Shown here: in pieces, positions 8,547-16,423 of the stretch
Position numbering within the stretch: position 1 is the stretch's first letter
Layout: each line of letters opens with the position of its first letter
NCBI RefSeq assembly: GCF_022919075.1
Contig: NZ_CP095078.1
Span: 3,100,001-3,164,000 of the forward strand
DNA length: 64,000 nt
Source of the DNA: Nocardioides sp. W7
Lineage (GTDB): Bacteria; Actinomycetota; Actinomycetes; Propionibacteriales; Nocardioidaceae
Reading direction: 5' to 3'
Program-made: the position numbers and the translations under genes
The notes under the pieces: model-generated
The model's database searches: none
What the model saw: only the letters and a program-made list of their open reading frames with translations
Told to the model about the DNA's origin: nothing

Positions 8547-9836
8547 GTGACCCCTCGGACCGCGACCTCGCCGTGGGCGGGGCTGACGGTCTGGCTCGTC
8601 GGGCTGTCCATCTACGTGCTCGCCGTCTTCCACCGCTCGTCGCTGGCGGTGGCCGGCCTGGTGGCGACCGAGCGGTTCGACATCTCGGCCTCCCAGCTGG
8701 CGACGTTCACGATGCTCCAGCTGCTGGTGTACGCCGGCATGCAGATCCCGGTCGGCCTGCTCGTCGACCGGTTCGGCTCGCGCAGCGTGCTGCTGGCCGG
8801 TGCCCTGGTGCTCTCGGTCGCGCAGGCCGGGTTCGCGCTGTCCGAGAGCTATCCGCTGGCGCTGACGGCGCGATTCTTCGTCGGGCTGGGCGACGCGATG
8901 ACGTTCATCTGCGTGATCCGGATCCTGGCGGTCTGGTTCCCGGCCCGCCGGATCCCGTTGCTGACCCAGCTCACCGGCACGGTGGGACAGCTGGGTGCGG
9001 TCGGCGCCGCGGTGCCGATGACCTGGGCGCTCAGCAGTTTCGGCTGGACCCGCGCGTACCTGGTCACGGCCTGCTTCGGTCTGGTCCTCGCCGCGCTCGG
9101 TGCCCTGCTGCTCCGGGACTCGCCGGAGCACCGCAACCTGCGCGGCACCACCCTCTCGCTGACCGCGGTCCGGGCCAGCCTGGCGGCCTCCTGGGCCCAC
9201 CCGGGCACCCGGCTCGGGTTCTGGATCCACTTCTGCACCCAGTCCAGCGGGACCGCCATGGCCCTGCTGTGGGGCTACCCGTTCTTCGTCAAAGGCGAGG
9301 GCCGCACCAGCGGGGAGGCGGGCCTGCTGCTCACCCTGATCGTGGTCTCGGTGATCGTCGCCGGCCCGGTGCTCGGCTGGCTGATCGCCCTGCACCCGTG
9401 GCACCGCTCGTCGATGGTGCTGGTGATCGTCGGGGTGATGGCCGGGGTCTGGACGGTGGTGCTCGCCTGGCCCGGCGACGCGCCGTTCGGGGTGCTCGCC
9501 CTGCTGGCCCTGGTGATCGGGGTCGGCGGTCCGGCGTCGGTGATCGGCTTCGACGTCGGCCGCACGTCCAATCCCGCGGCGCGGCTGGCCAGCGCCACCG
9601 GGATCATCAACGTCGCGGGCTTCTGCGCGAGCCTGTGGCTGGTGGTGATGATCGGCCTGGTCCTCGACTGGCGCACCCCGGGCGGCGGCACCGACTACAG
9701 CCCGTCGGCCTTCCGCTGGGCGATGAGCGTCCAGTACGCCGTGTGGGCCCTCGGCCTGGCCCAGATCCTGCGCTACCGCCACCAGGCGCGCCAGGTCATC
9801 GACCGGGGCGAGCTCGAGGCCGGTGCGACGACATGA
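8547..9836 (+). CDS. MFS transporter
   Basis: This 429-residue protein has about 12 hydrophobic segments and an MFS motif A-like loop after the second one (GLLVDRFGSRSVLLAG). The substrate cannot be assigned; the overall pattern resembles nitrate/oxalate-type or unknown-solute MFS carriers. The GTG at 8547 starts MTPRTATSPWAGL. The stop overlaps the next start (ATGA), so the small downstream gene is probably co-translated. Confidence 0.8.
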   Translation: MTPRTATSPWAGLTVWLVGLSIYVLAVFHRSSLAVAGLVATERFDISASQLATFTMLQLLVYAGMQIPVGLLVDRFGSRSVLLAGALVLSVAQAGFALSESYPLALTARFFVGLGDAMTFICVIRILAVWFPARRIPLLTQLTGTVGQLGAVGAAVPMTWALSSFGWTRAYLVTACFGLVLAALGALLLRDSPEHRNLRGTTLSLTAVRASLAASWAHPGTRLGFWIHFCTQSSGTAMALLWGYPFFVKGEGRTSGEAGLLLTLIVVSVIVAGPVLGWLIALHPWHRSSMVLVIVGVMAGVWTVVLAWPGDAPFGVLALLALVIGVGGPASVIGFDVGRTSNPAARLASATGIINVAGFCASLWLVVMIGLVLDWRTPGGGTDYSPSAFRWAMSVQYAVWALGLAQILRYRHQARQVIDRGELEAGATT

Positions 9837-10126
9837 GCGAGGGCCCCGAGCGCACCCCCGACGGGCGCTACGTCGTCATCGACGGACGTCGCTGGCGCGC
9901 GACGGATCCGGCGATCCCCGAGTCCCGCCGCGACGAGCTGCAGCGGATCCTGATGGCCTGGCGGCGCGAGGTAGGTCGTACCAAGGGGACCGACGAGGAG
10001 CGCGCGTCCCGCGACGGCGTCCAGGCGGCCAAGGTCGCACTGGGCGAGCGCGGCACCCCGTGGTGGGAGCAGACCGACGACGAGCGACGCGCTCGCTGGG
10101 AGACCGACGTACCCGGTCCCGGATAG
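9833..10126 (+). CDS. small conserved-looking hypothetical protein
   Basis: The product is 97 residues, highly charged, with no membrane segment. It has an N-terminal GRYVVIDGRRWRATDP and a C-terminal ALGERGTPWWEQTDDERR. I recall similar short proteins in other actinobacteria, sometimes mislabelled as biopolymer transporters, but no function is established. The start overlaps the MFS stop by four bases (ATGA), which argues that it is a real gene in the same operon. A 52-base gap with nothing recognised separates it from the convergent zeta-like gene. Confidence 0.65.
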   Translation: MSEGPERTPDGRYVVIDGRRWRATDPAIPESRRDELQRILMAWRREVGRTKGTDEERASRDGVQAAKVALGERGTPWWEQTDDERRARWETDVPGPG

Positions 10127-10178
10127 CGCGACCCCGTGCCTCGCCTCGAGTCGCGTGGCAGGTGCCCTGCTCGGGGCC

Positions 10179-11030
10179 TCAGGCCGGGAAGATGTCGCCG
10201 GTGGTCGTCCCGTGCTGACTGTGCTGGCGGTAGGTCCGCTCGCCAGTGGCCGTGAGTTCGATGCGTCGGTACTCGACCTCGAGATCCTCCCGGGTCAGCT
10301 CCCACAGGGCGGTGGCGGTGGCGGCGCACCGGGAGCGGGGCGGGTGGGCCCCCGGGTCGTCGAAGTAGGCCTCGACGGCAGCGCGCGCCATGAAGCGCCC
10401 ACCGAGGGCGTGGGTGCGCCGCCCCCACCACCAGCGCGAGATGGCTCCCTCGACGGCGATCGCCGGGGAGGTCTCGACATTGATGATGTCGAGACGCTCG
10501 TACTCCCACTCGAGCAGGAGTTCGGCGTAGGTGTGCGCTAGCGGCGGCCAGGACAGGGTGCCCTCGATGACGACGTTCTCGCGGCGTTGTACGGCGTGGT
10601 CGAGGAGGTCGGCCGCCACCCTGTTCGCCGGCTCGTGGACGCGCGCCGACAACTCCCTCGGGGCGACCGGCCTGCCGTCGGCGAGCGTGATGCCGTGGGC
10701 GTCGTCGAACATGCCCTCGTTCTGGGCGTGGGCCAGGAGGAGGTCCTTGATCTCGTCGGGGTCGATGACGAGGTAGCCGCGCGTGGTCGCGCTCGCGCCG
10801 ACCCACCGGCTCTTCCCGGCACCGGGCGGCCCGGCGGTCACCAGCATCATCGAACCGCCCTGGACGGGCGGCGACTTCGAGGCGCGGTAGGTGTCGCCAG
10901 CCTCGGCGAGCAGGTCGTCGGTGAACAGTGGGTCGTGGGCGCGATGGTCGGCGGGCAGCCGAAGGGCGGGGTCCGGGCCGATGAGTGCTTCGAGTTCGGA
11001 ATGGACCTGATCGCGCAGGACCTTGTCCAC
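10179..11030 (-). CDS. zeta-toxin-like P-loop kinase
   Basis: The 283-residue protein (GTG start at 11030) contains the Walker A motif TAGPPGAGKSRW (about residues 64-75), followed by YLVIDPDEIKD and later ENVVIEGTLSWP, the layout of zeta toxins and related kinases. Zeta toxins phosphorylate UDP-N-acetylglucosamine and block wall synthesis; other family members phosphorylate different small molecules, so toxicity is an inference. It lies 19 bases after an HTH protein gene on the same strand and probably shares its promoter, which carries a 20-bp palindrome. A longer frame reaching back to 11144 would overlap the HTH gene and is not favoured. Confidence 0.72.
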   Translation of the reverse strand: MDKVLRDQVHSELEALIGPDPALRLPADHRAHDPLFTDDLLAEAGDTYRASKSPPVQGGSMMLVTAGPPGAGKSRWVGASATTRGYLVIDPDEIKDLLLAHAQNEGMFDDAHGITLADGRPVAPRELSARVHEPANRVAADLLDHAVQRRENVVIEGTLSWPPLAHTYAELLLEWEYERLDIINVETSPAIAVEGAISRWWWGRRTHALGGRFMARAAVEAYFDDPGAHPPRSRCAATATALWELTREDLEVEYRRIELTATGERTYRQHSQHGTTTGDIFPA

Positions 11031-11049
11031 TGAACCCGAGCCGCCGGGC

Positions 11050-11511
11050 TCAGCCGTGGACAGCGGACCGGACCTCGGCGTACTCCTCGTCTGCGAGGAG
11101 GCCCTTCGCCCGTGCGCGCCGGACGTCGTCCCAGGTCCCGGCAACGTAGCCGTCGCCGCCGGTGGGATCGGTCTCGCCGAAGGTGTAGTCCAACGCTTTC
11201 AGCCGCTCGATCAGTTCGCGGCGGACGCCGCCGGGAACCCCATCGGGGGCAACGAAGGCCCGGAGGATGATCTCCTCGGGGGTCTCCTCGACGCTCTGCC
11301 CGCGCAGAGCGAGCAGTTTCTGGATCCGGTGGACTCGCGGCTGGGTCGTGCCGAGCTGCTCGGCGATCTCACGCTGCTTGAGGCCCTGGCGAGCGAGGAT
11401 CGCGACGTCACGGATCTCGTCGATGCGGTTCAGCCGCTCCCAGGCGTGACGCACGCGAGCGCGCTGCGCGATGGCGGCCTTGTCCGTGGCGATGCGGTCC
11501 AGGACACTCAC
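11050..11511 (-). CDS. HTH DNA-binding protein, candidate antitoxin/autorepressor of the zeta-like kinase
   Basis: The 153-residue protein has a clear helix-turn-helix around residues 44-66 (LKQREIAEQLGTTQPRVHRI), of the kind seen in resolvase and sigma-like HTH domains, and a charged C-terminus. The GTG at 11511 follows GGAAGGGG. The perfect palindrome CGTATCACGATCGTGATACG lies about 30 bases upstream and is the likely operator. Gene order (regulator first, kinase second) is that of toxin-antitoxin and stress modules. The protein is not an epsilon-type antitoxin, so how it would neutralise the kinase is unknown. Confidence 0.68.
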   Translation of the reverse strand: MSVLDRIATDKAAIAQRARVRHAWERLNRIDEIRDVAILARQGLKQREIAEQLGTTQPRVHRIQKLLALRGQSVEETPEEIILRAFVAPDGVPGGVRRELIERLKALDYTFGETDPTGGDGYVAGTWDDVRRARAKGLLADEEYAEVRSAVHG

Positions 11512-11540
11512 GACAGTCGACCCCTTCCGTTGATTCGGAG

Positions 11541-11560
11541 CGTATCACGATCGTGATACG
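11541..11560. promoter_or_regulatory. 20-bp perfect palindrome, likely operator of the HTH/zeta-like operon
   Basis: CGTATCACGATCGTGATACG is its own reverse complement. Further half-sites GTATCGG and CGGATAC follow at about 11564-11585, which suggests cooperative binding by the HTH protein. Confidence 0.65.
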
Positions 11561-11702
11561 GGACGTATCGGAGCGCGGACGGATACCGACCTCCAGGCGA
11601 CAACGGGGAAGCGACGACGTTGTCGGTGTTTGACGGGGGACGCGGTTGCCTCGGGTGGAAGACCAGTCCCCGGGTCAGATGGCCGACGACTACCGTCGGT
11701 CC

Positions 11703-12067
11703 ATGGACGTCGAGACGATGCTGTCCCACTGCCTGGCCAAGCCGGGCGCCTGGGCGGACAACCCGTGGGACCACGAGCACCCGGTGGTCAAGGTCGGCCC
11801 GGCGGAGCGCGGCAAGATCTTCGCGTTCCTGGGCGCCGCCAGGTCGGGGTGAAGAGCGGTCCGACCCGCGAGGTCGCGGACGAGTGGCTGCACCGCTACC
11901 CCGGCGAGGCGACCGTGATGGCCTACATCGGCCGCTCCGGCTGGAACGACCTCGCCTTCGGCGCGACGATCCCCGACGACGAGCTGCTCGAGGCGGTCGA
12001 CGAGTCGTACCGCCTGGTGGTCGGCAAGCTGCCGAAGAAGCTGCGTCCGGCGGGGTGGGAGGGCTGA
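11703..12067 (+). pseudogene. MmcQ/YjbR-family gene with a frameshift
   Basis: Two frames together make one MmcQ/YjbR-like protein. From ATG 11703 the frame reads MDVETMLSHCLAKPGAW and on to KIFAFLGAA, then hits TGA at about 11850. From about 11837 the adjacent frame continues VGVKSGPTREVADEWL, then YIGRSGWNDLAFGATIPDDE, to the stop at 12067. A one-base change near 11835-11845 explains both halves. The family is small (about 115-120 residues), DNA-binding-like and of unclear function. Either the gene is recently broken or this is a sequencing error; everything else in the reading frame is intact. Confidence 0.7.
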
Positions 12068-12070
12068 CCC

Positions 12071-12775
12071 TCAGCGCGGGATGGCCCGGCTGACCGTGAG
12101 TCCGACGAGGCGGGCGACCACGAGAGCGACGTACAGGACGCCGGCGACCATCTCGACCATCACCAGCGACCGGGCGTGCGGCTCCACGGGGACCACGTCG
12201 GACAGGCCCACGCTGGTGAGGGTGGAGAACGACAGGTAGAGCAGCTCGAACCAGTCCCGCTCGTTCGCCCCGCCGGCGCCGATGAACGACCCGGGCCAGA
12301 CGACCTGGGCGGCGACGAAGACGTAGGCGAAGCCCCAGGCCACGACGGTGAACGCCGCCCCCGTCGCGAACAGCTCGTCGCGGGTGACCCGGTCGTCGTG
12401 GAAGAGGTACCGGATCATCCCGTAGGAGATGTAGAAGTAGAACGGCGCGTGCAGCAGCGCCGAGGTGAGCACGATCCAGTCGCTGTCCGGGGAGATGGCC
12501 TCCAGGACCGTGAAGATCATGCCGGGGACGCCGAGTCCGAGCGCCACCCAGGACAGGACAGGGGTACGCCGCACCGCCCAGAGCGCGGTCGCCACGATCG
12601 CCAGCTGCAGCACGCCGAAGACGGCGATGCCGGTCCGCGACCCCTCCAGGTAGGGGTAGGCGAGCACGCCGACCAGCTGCGCGCCGAGCAGCACGGCCGA
12701 AGGGTGCTTGCCCAGGATCAGGCGGACGCGGTGCCGGTCGGCGTGCGGGTCGGCCTGCGGGTCGGGCGCGTTCAC
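12071..12775 (-). CDS. potassium-channel-like (Ion_trans_2) membrane protein
   Basis: The 234-residue product has about six hydrophobic segments. The last two flank a pore-loop-like stretch SFSTLTSVGLSDVVPV (about residues 183-198). In the Ion_trans_2 family the filter is usually T-x-G-[YF]-G-D; here it reads TSVGLSD, so potassium selectivity is uncertain. The GTG start at 12775 overlaps the TGA of the upstream DUF1707 gene (GTGA), so the two are coupled. A channel or a channel-derived sensor is the likely role. Confidence 0.65.
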   Translation of the reverse strand: MNAPDPQADPHADRHRVRLILGKHPSAVLLGAQLVGVLAYPYLEGSRTGIAVFGVLQLAIVATALWAVRRTPVLSWVALGLGVPGMIFTVLEAISPDSDWIVLTSALLHAPFYFYISYGMIRYLFHDDRVTRDELFATGAAFTVVAWGFAYVFVAAQVVWPGSFIGAGGANERDWFELLYLSFSTLTSVGLSDVVPVEPHARSLVMVEMVAGVLYVALVVARLVGLTVSRAIPR

Positions 12776-13326
12776 GATCCCAGCTCGCGCCTGCGCAGCT
12801 CGCGCGCCTGCTTCTTCTCCAGCCTGCGCACGTGCTCCCCGACGATGGCCTGCCGCCGGGCGGTGGTCTGGACGAGGTTGATGCCGGTGCCGAGCATCAC
12901 CCAGAGGGGCCACGGGTGCCCGGTCGGGCCCATGGTCAGCATCCAGATGATCCAGCAGATCAGGCTGGGGAGGAGGAAGGTGCCCACCGCCTCCCGCACG
13001 TCCTTGCGCCACGCGTCCTCGCCGCGGCGGCGCAGCTCGGCGGGGGTGGCGAGCGCCAGCTCGGTGCCGGCGTCGCGCCGCGCCGGCAGGGCCGGCACCA
13101 GATCGGCGACGAGCGGGGGGAGGTCGCCGAGCGTCCGCGCTGCGGACACGGCCGCGCTGCGCTCGTCGTGCTCCTCGCGGTCGAGGCGGCCCTCGGCGTA
13201 CCCCTCGGCGAGCACCTGGTGGACCAGGTCGCGGTCGTGGTCGGACGCGCGCAGCGAGGCGTGCGTCGGATCCCGCGGGTCGTGCGGGAACGAGGCCCAG
13301 AAGGCGGAGCTGTCCACGGAGCGCAT
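12772..13326 (-). CDS. DUF1707 and 2TM-domain protein
   Basis: The protein is 184 residues. An N-terminal DUF1707 signature (LRASDHDRDLVHQVLAEGYA, then GRLDREEHDERSAAV, about residues 25-60) is followed by two membrane segments (about 115-160, including LICWIIWMLTMG) and a basic coiled tail. DUF1707 domains are common at the N-terminus of small actinobacterial membrane proteins of unknown function. It is coupled to the ion-channel gene by a GTGA overlap, which suggests a shared envelope role. ATG at 13326. Confidence 0.72.
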   Translation of the reverse strand: MRSVDSSAFWASFPHDPRDPTHASLRASDHDRDLVHQVLAEGYAEGRLDREEHDERSAAVSAARTLGDLPPLVADLVPALPARRDAGTELALATPAELRRRGEDAWRKDVREAVGTFLLPSLICWIIWMLTMGPTGHPWPLWVMLGTGINLVQTTARRQAIVGEHVRRLEKKQARELRRRELGS

Positions 13327-13439
13327 CGTTCCGCATCGGGCACCGTCTCGCGAACTCGGCCTCGACGGTCAATGTGACTCACGCCACTCGAGGAGTGAGT
13401 CGAGGGTGTTGAGGGTAGTGAGCGGTCGCTGCCCGGAAC

Positions 13440-13453
13440 GAGAACACGTTCTA
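13440..13453. promoter_or_regulatory. KstR-like operator of the mce operon
   Basis: GAGAACACGTTCTA matches TnnAACnnGTTnnA except for the first base (G for T). It lies 40 bases before yrbEA. It is one of seven boxes in the window, six of which share AACACGTT. Confidence 0.75.
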
Positions 13454-13492
13454 CTGCGGCCCGGGCCGTTCGGCGACGATGGGGAGGGACCG

Positions 13493-14266
13493 ATGGCGAT
13501 CAGCGTGGTCTCGGTGATCCGTGGGCCCGGGGAGATCGCCGCCATGGTGGTCGAGGTCGTGAAGGTGATCTTCACCCGTCCGTTCCAGTTCCGGGAGTTC
13601 GTCGAGCAGGCCTGGTTCATCACGAGCGTGACCCTGATGCCGACGATCCTGGTCTCGATCCCGTTCGGCGCCGTCATCTCGCTCCAGGTCGGGAACCTCA
13701 CCGGCCAGCTCGGCGCCCAGTCGTTCGCCGGCGCGACCGCGGTGCTCGCGGTGGTCCGCGAGGCCGCCCCGATCGCCGCCGCGCTGATCATCGCCGGCGC
13801 CGCCGGATCGGCCATCTGCTCCGACCTGGGCGCGCGCAAGATCCGCGAGGAGATCGACGCGATGGAGGTGCTCGGCGTGAACCCGCTCGAGCGGCTCGTC
13901 GCACCCCGCGTGCTGGCCACGATGTTCGTCGCCCTGATGATCATCGGCCTGGTGATCGGGGCCGGCATCGGCGGCGGCTACTTCTTCACCGTCATCGTCC
14001 AGGGCGGCTCGGCCGGGGCCTTCCTCTCGTCGTTCACCGCGCTGGCGAGCCTGACCGACCTCTACATCGCGATCATCAAGGCCGTCATCTTCGGGGGCAT
14101 GGCGGCGATCGTCGGCGCCTACAAGGGGCTCAACGCCGGCGGCGGTCCGAGCGGGGTCGGTCGTGCGGTCAACGAGTCGGTGATCGTCGCGTTCATGCTG
14201 CTCTTCTTCATCAACGCGGTGATCACGGCGATCTACTTCCAAGTCGTTCCGCCCCCGGGCCTGTGA
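13493..14266 (+). CDS. yrbE4A: Mce-transporter permease YrbE (MlaE family), first copy
   Basis: The 257-residue integral membrane protein has the MlaE/YrbE signature CSDLGARKIREEIDAMEVLG followed by NPLERLVAPRVLATM. With YrbEB it forms the membrane core of an Mce lipid importer powered by the MceG ATPase, which is not in this window. GGGGAGGG precedes the ATG at 13493. The KstR-like box 40 bases upstream and the gene order yrbEA-yrbEB-mceA-F plus two associated genes match the mycobacterial mce4 operon, which imports cholesterol. The name is by analogy; subtype assignment needs a phylogeny. Confidence 0.88.
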   Translation: MAISVVSVIRGPGEIAAMVVEVVKVIFTRPFQFREFVEQAWFITSVTLMPTILVSIPFGAVISLQVGNLTGQLGAQSFAGATAVLAVVREAAPIAAALIIAGAAGSAICSDLGARKIREEIDAMEVLGVNPLERLVAPRVLATMFVALMIIGLVIGAGIGGGYFFTVIVQGGSAGAFLSSFTALASLTDLYIAIIKAVIFGGMAAIVGAYKGLNAGGGPSGVGRAVNESVIVAFMLLFFINAVITAIYFQVVPPPGL

Positions 14267-14279
14267 CGGGGGTGTGGTG

Positions 14280-15119
14280 ATGGCGAGCATCGGGGCGCTC
14301 GGGAGCGCCTTCGTCCGTGGGCGGCGCAACGCCTTGGAGCAGTACGGCGACCAGCTGCTGTTCTACGTCAAGGCGCTGGCCTGGACCCCGCGTGCGATCC
14401 GCCGCTACCCGCGCGAGATCGGCAACACCCTGGCCGAGGTCACCTTCGGCGCGGGGGGCCTCACCCTGATCGGCGGGACCGTCGGCGTGATCGCGTTCCT
14501 GGCCTTCTTCGCCGGCACCGAGGTCGGCATCCAGGGCTACGCCTCGCTCAGCCAGATCGGCGTCGCGAAGTTCAGCGCGTTCATCTCCGCCTACTTCAAC
14601 ACTCGCGAGGTCGCCCCGCTCATCAGCGCGATCGCGCTGGCGGCCACCGTCGGCTGCGGCTACACCGCCCGGCTGGGGGCGATGCGGATCTCGGAGGAGA
14701 TCGACGCCCTGGAGGTGATGGGCATCCCGTCGCTGCCGTTCCTGGTGACGACCCGGATGATCGCCGCCTTCATCGCCGTCATCCCGCTGTACGTCGTGGC
14801 GCTGTCCGCGTCGTACCTCTCGCCGCGGCTGATCACCACCTACATCTACGGGCAGTCGCCGGGCACCTACGACCACTACTTCCTGCAGTTCCTGCCGCCG
14901 ATCGACATGCTCTGGTCCTTCGGCAAGCTGCTGTTCCTGGCGTCGGCGGTGATCCTCATCCACTGCTACTACGGCTACACCGCCAGTGGCGGCCCGGCGG
15001 GGGTCGGCACGGCCGTCGGCAAGGCGATCCGCACCAGCATCGTCACGATCGTCGTCGCCGACTTCTTCCTGAGCTTCGCCATCTGGGGCTCGACGACCAC
15101 GGTCAGGATCACCGGCTAG
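14280..15119 (+). CDS. yrbE4B: Mce-transporter permease YrbE, second copy
   Basis: The 279-residue permease paralogue has CGYTARLGAMRISEEIDALE and VMGIPSLPFLVTTRM, the YrbE counterpart of the motif in the preceding gene, and about five membrane segments. It pairs with YrbEA. ATG 14280 is preferred because GGGGG at 14268-14272 gives good spacing, but GTG codons at 14274 and 14277 are also possible. The stop overlaps the next start (TAGTG). Confidence 0.88.
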   Translation: MASIGALGSAFVRGRRNALEQYGDQLLFYVKALAWTPRAIRRYPREIGNTLAEVTFGAGGLTLIGGTVGVIAFLAFFAGTEVGIQGYASLSQIGVAKFSAFISAYFNTREVAPLISAIALAATVGCGYTARLGAMRISEEIDALEVMGIPSLPFLVTTRMIAAFIAVIPLYVVALSASYLSPRLITTYIYGQSPGTYDHYFLQFLPPIDMLWSFGKLLFLASAVILIHCYYGYTASGGPAGVGTAVGKAIRTSIVTIVVADFFLSFAIWGSTTTVRITG

Positions 15120-16423
15120 TGCTCGTCAACATCCACCACGACAGCAGCCGGGAGCACGCCCGGCTGCTGGTGTCCGGCGTCGTCTTCCTCGGCCTCATCC
15201 TCGGGCTGACCGGCCTGTCGATCGCGATCTACAACAAGACCTTCGACTCGGTCACGATGGTCACCATCAAGGCCGATCGGGCGGGTCTGCAGCTGGCGAA
15301 GTTCGGCGACGTGCGGATCAACGGCGTGCTCGTCGGCCAGGTCCGCGAGGTGGCCCAGGACGGCGAGGAGGCCTCCATCCGGGTCGCCCTCGACCCTGAG
15401 GAGGCCGAGCGGATCCCCGCCAACGTGCGGGTCGAGATCCTCCCGACGACCCTGTTCGGGCAGAAGTTCATCGCCTTCGTCCGGCCCGAGGACCCGACCA
15501 GCGAGCCGATCGCGGACGGTGCCGTCATCCCCTCGGACCGCGTCGAGACCAACGTCGAGCTCAGCCGGATCCTCGCCGACCTGTTCCCGCTGCTGCGCTC
15601 GGTCCGTCCCGCCGATCTCAACGCGACCCTGAACGCGCTCGCGACCGCGCTCGGCGGGCGCGGCGCCCAGCTGGGACAGACGATCGACGAGCTCGACGGC
15701 TACCTCACGACGATCCGGCCGCACCTGCCGACGCTGCGCCGGGACCTGGTCAAGCTCGCCGACGTCGCCGACACCTACCAGCTCGCCGCTCCCGATCTCG
15801 TCGACGTGCTCGGCAACCTGACCGTCACCAGTAAGACCGTGGTCGAGAAGCAGGAGGAGCTCGACGTCTTCTTCACCGACGTCCAGGGCCTGGCGACCAC
15901 CTCCACCAGGGTCCTGCGGGACAACGAGGCCAACCTGATCCGCATCGGTGAGGTGACCGAGCCGGTGCTGAAGCTGCTCGCGACGTACTCCTCGGAGTTC
16001 CCGTGCCTGCTCCAGGGCGCGGCCCGCTACGCGCCGAGACTCGCGGAGACGTTCGCGGGCAACCAGGTCAAGCAGTACGTCGAGCTGCTGACCCCGCAGT
16101 ACCGCAGCTACGACGAGCGCGACCTGCCGGAGTACGGCGAGGTCGGTCACGGGCCCTGGTGCGCCGGGCTGCCGGACCCCCAGGTCCCCATCGCGCCGAA
16201 CTCCTTCAAGGACGGCACGGATCTCGACGACAACCCGCCGACCGGCGTCCTGCCGAGCCCCGGGCGGGCGGCCACCACGTCCAGCGGGAACGCCGGGAGC
16301 GAGGGCGAGCAGGCCATCCTCAACGCGCTCCTGGCCGAGCGCAGCGGCCGGCCGGCCGACACCTACGGCTCCCTCGGCTCGCTGCTCTACGGTCCGGTCG
16401 TCCGGGGCGGTGACGACTCGTGA
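15119..16423 (+). CDS. mce4A: Mce family protein MceA
   Basis: The 434-residue protein has an N-terminal membrane anchor (about residues 17-38, LVSGVVFLGLILGLTGLSIA), then a single MCE/MlaD domain (KFGDVRINGVLVGQVREV), then a long helical region and a proline/serine-rich tail. MceA-F assemble a hexameric ring and tunnel that passes lipids across the envelope to the YrbE permease. The GTG start at 15119 overlaps the preceding stop by one base. As first of six, it corresponds to Mce4A, which in mycobacteria is required for cholesterol uptake. Confidence 0.87.
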   Translation: MLVNIHHDSSREHARLLVSGVVFLGLILGLTGLSIAIYNKTFDSVTMVTIKADRAGLQLAKFGDVRINGVLVGQVREVAQDGEEASIRVALDPEEAERIPANVRVEILPTTLFGQKFIAFVRPEDPTSEPIADGAVIPSDRVETNVELSRILADLFPLLRSVRPADLNATLNALATALGGRGAQLGQTIDELDGYLTTIRPHLPTLRRDLVKLADVADTYQLAAPDLVDVLGNLTVTSKTVVEKQEELDVFFTDVQGLATTSTRVLRDNEANLIRIGEVTEPVLKLLATYSSEFPCLLQGAARYAPRLAETFAGNQVKQYVELLTPQYRSYDERDLPEYGEVGHGPWCAGLPDPQVPIAPNSFKDGTDLDDNPPTGVLPSPGRAATTSSGNAGSEGEQAILNALLAERSGRPADTYGSLGSLLYGPVVRGGDDS

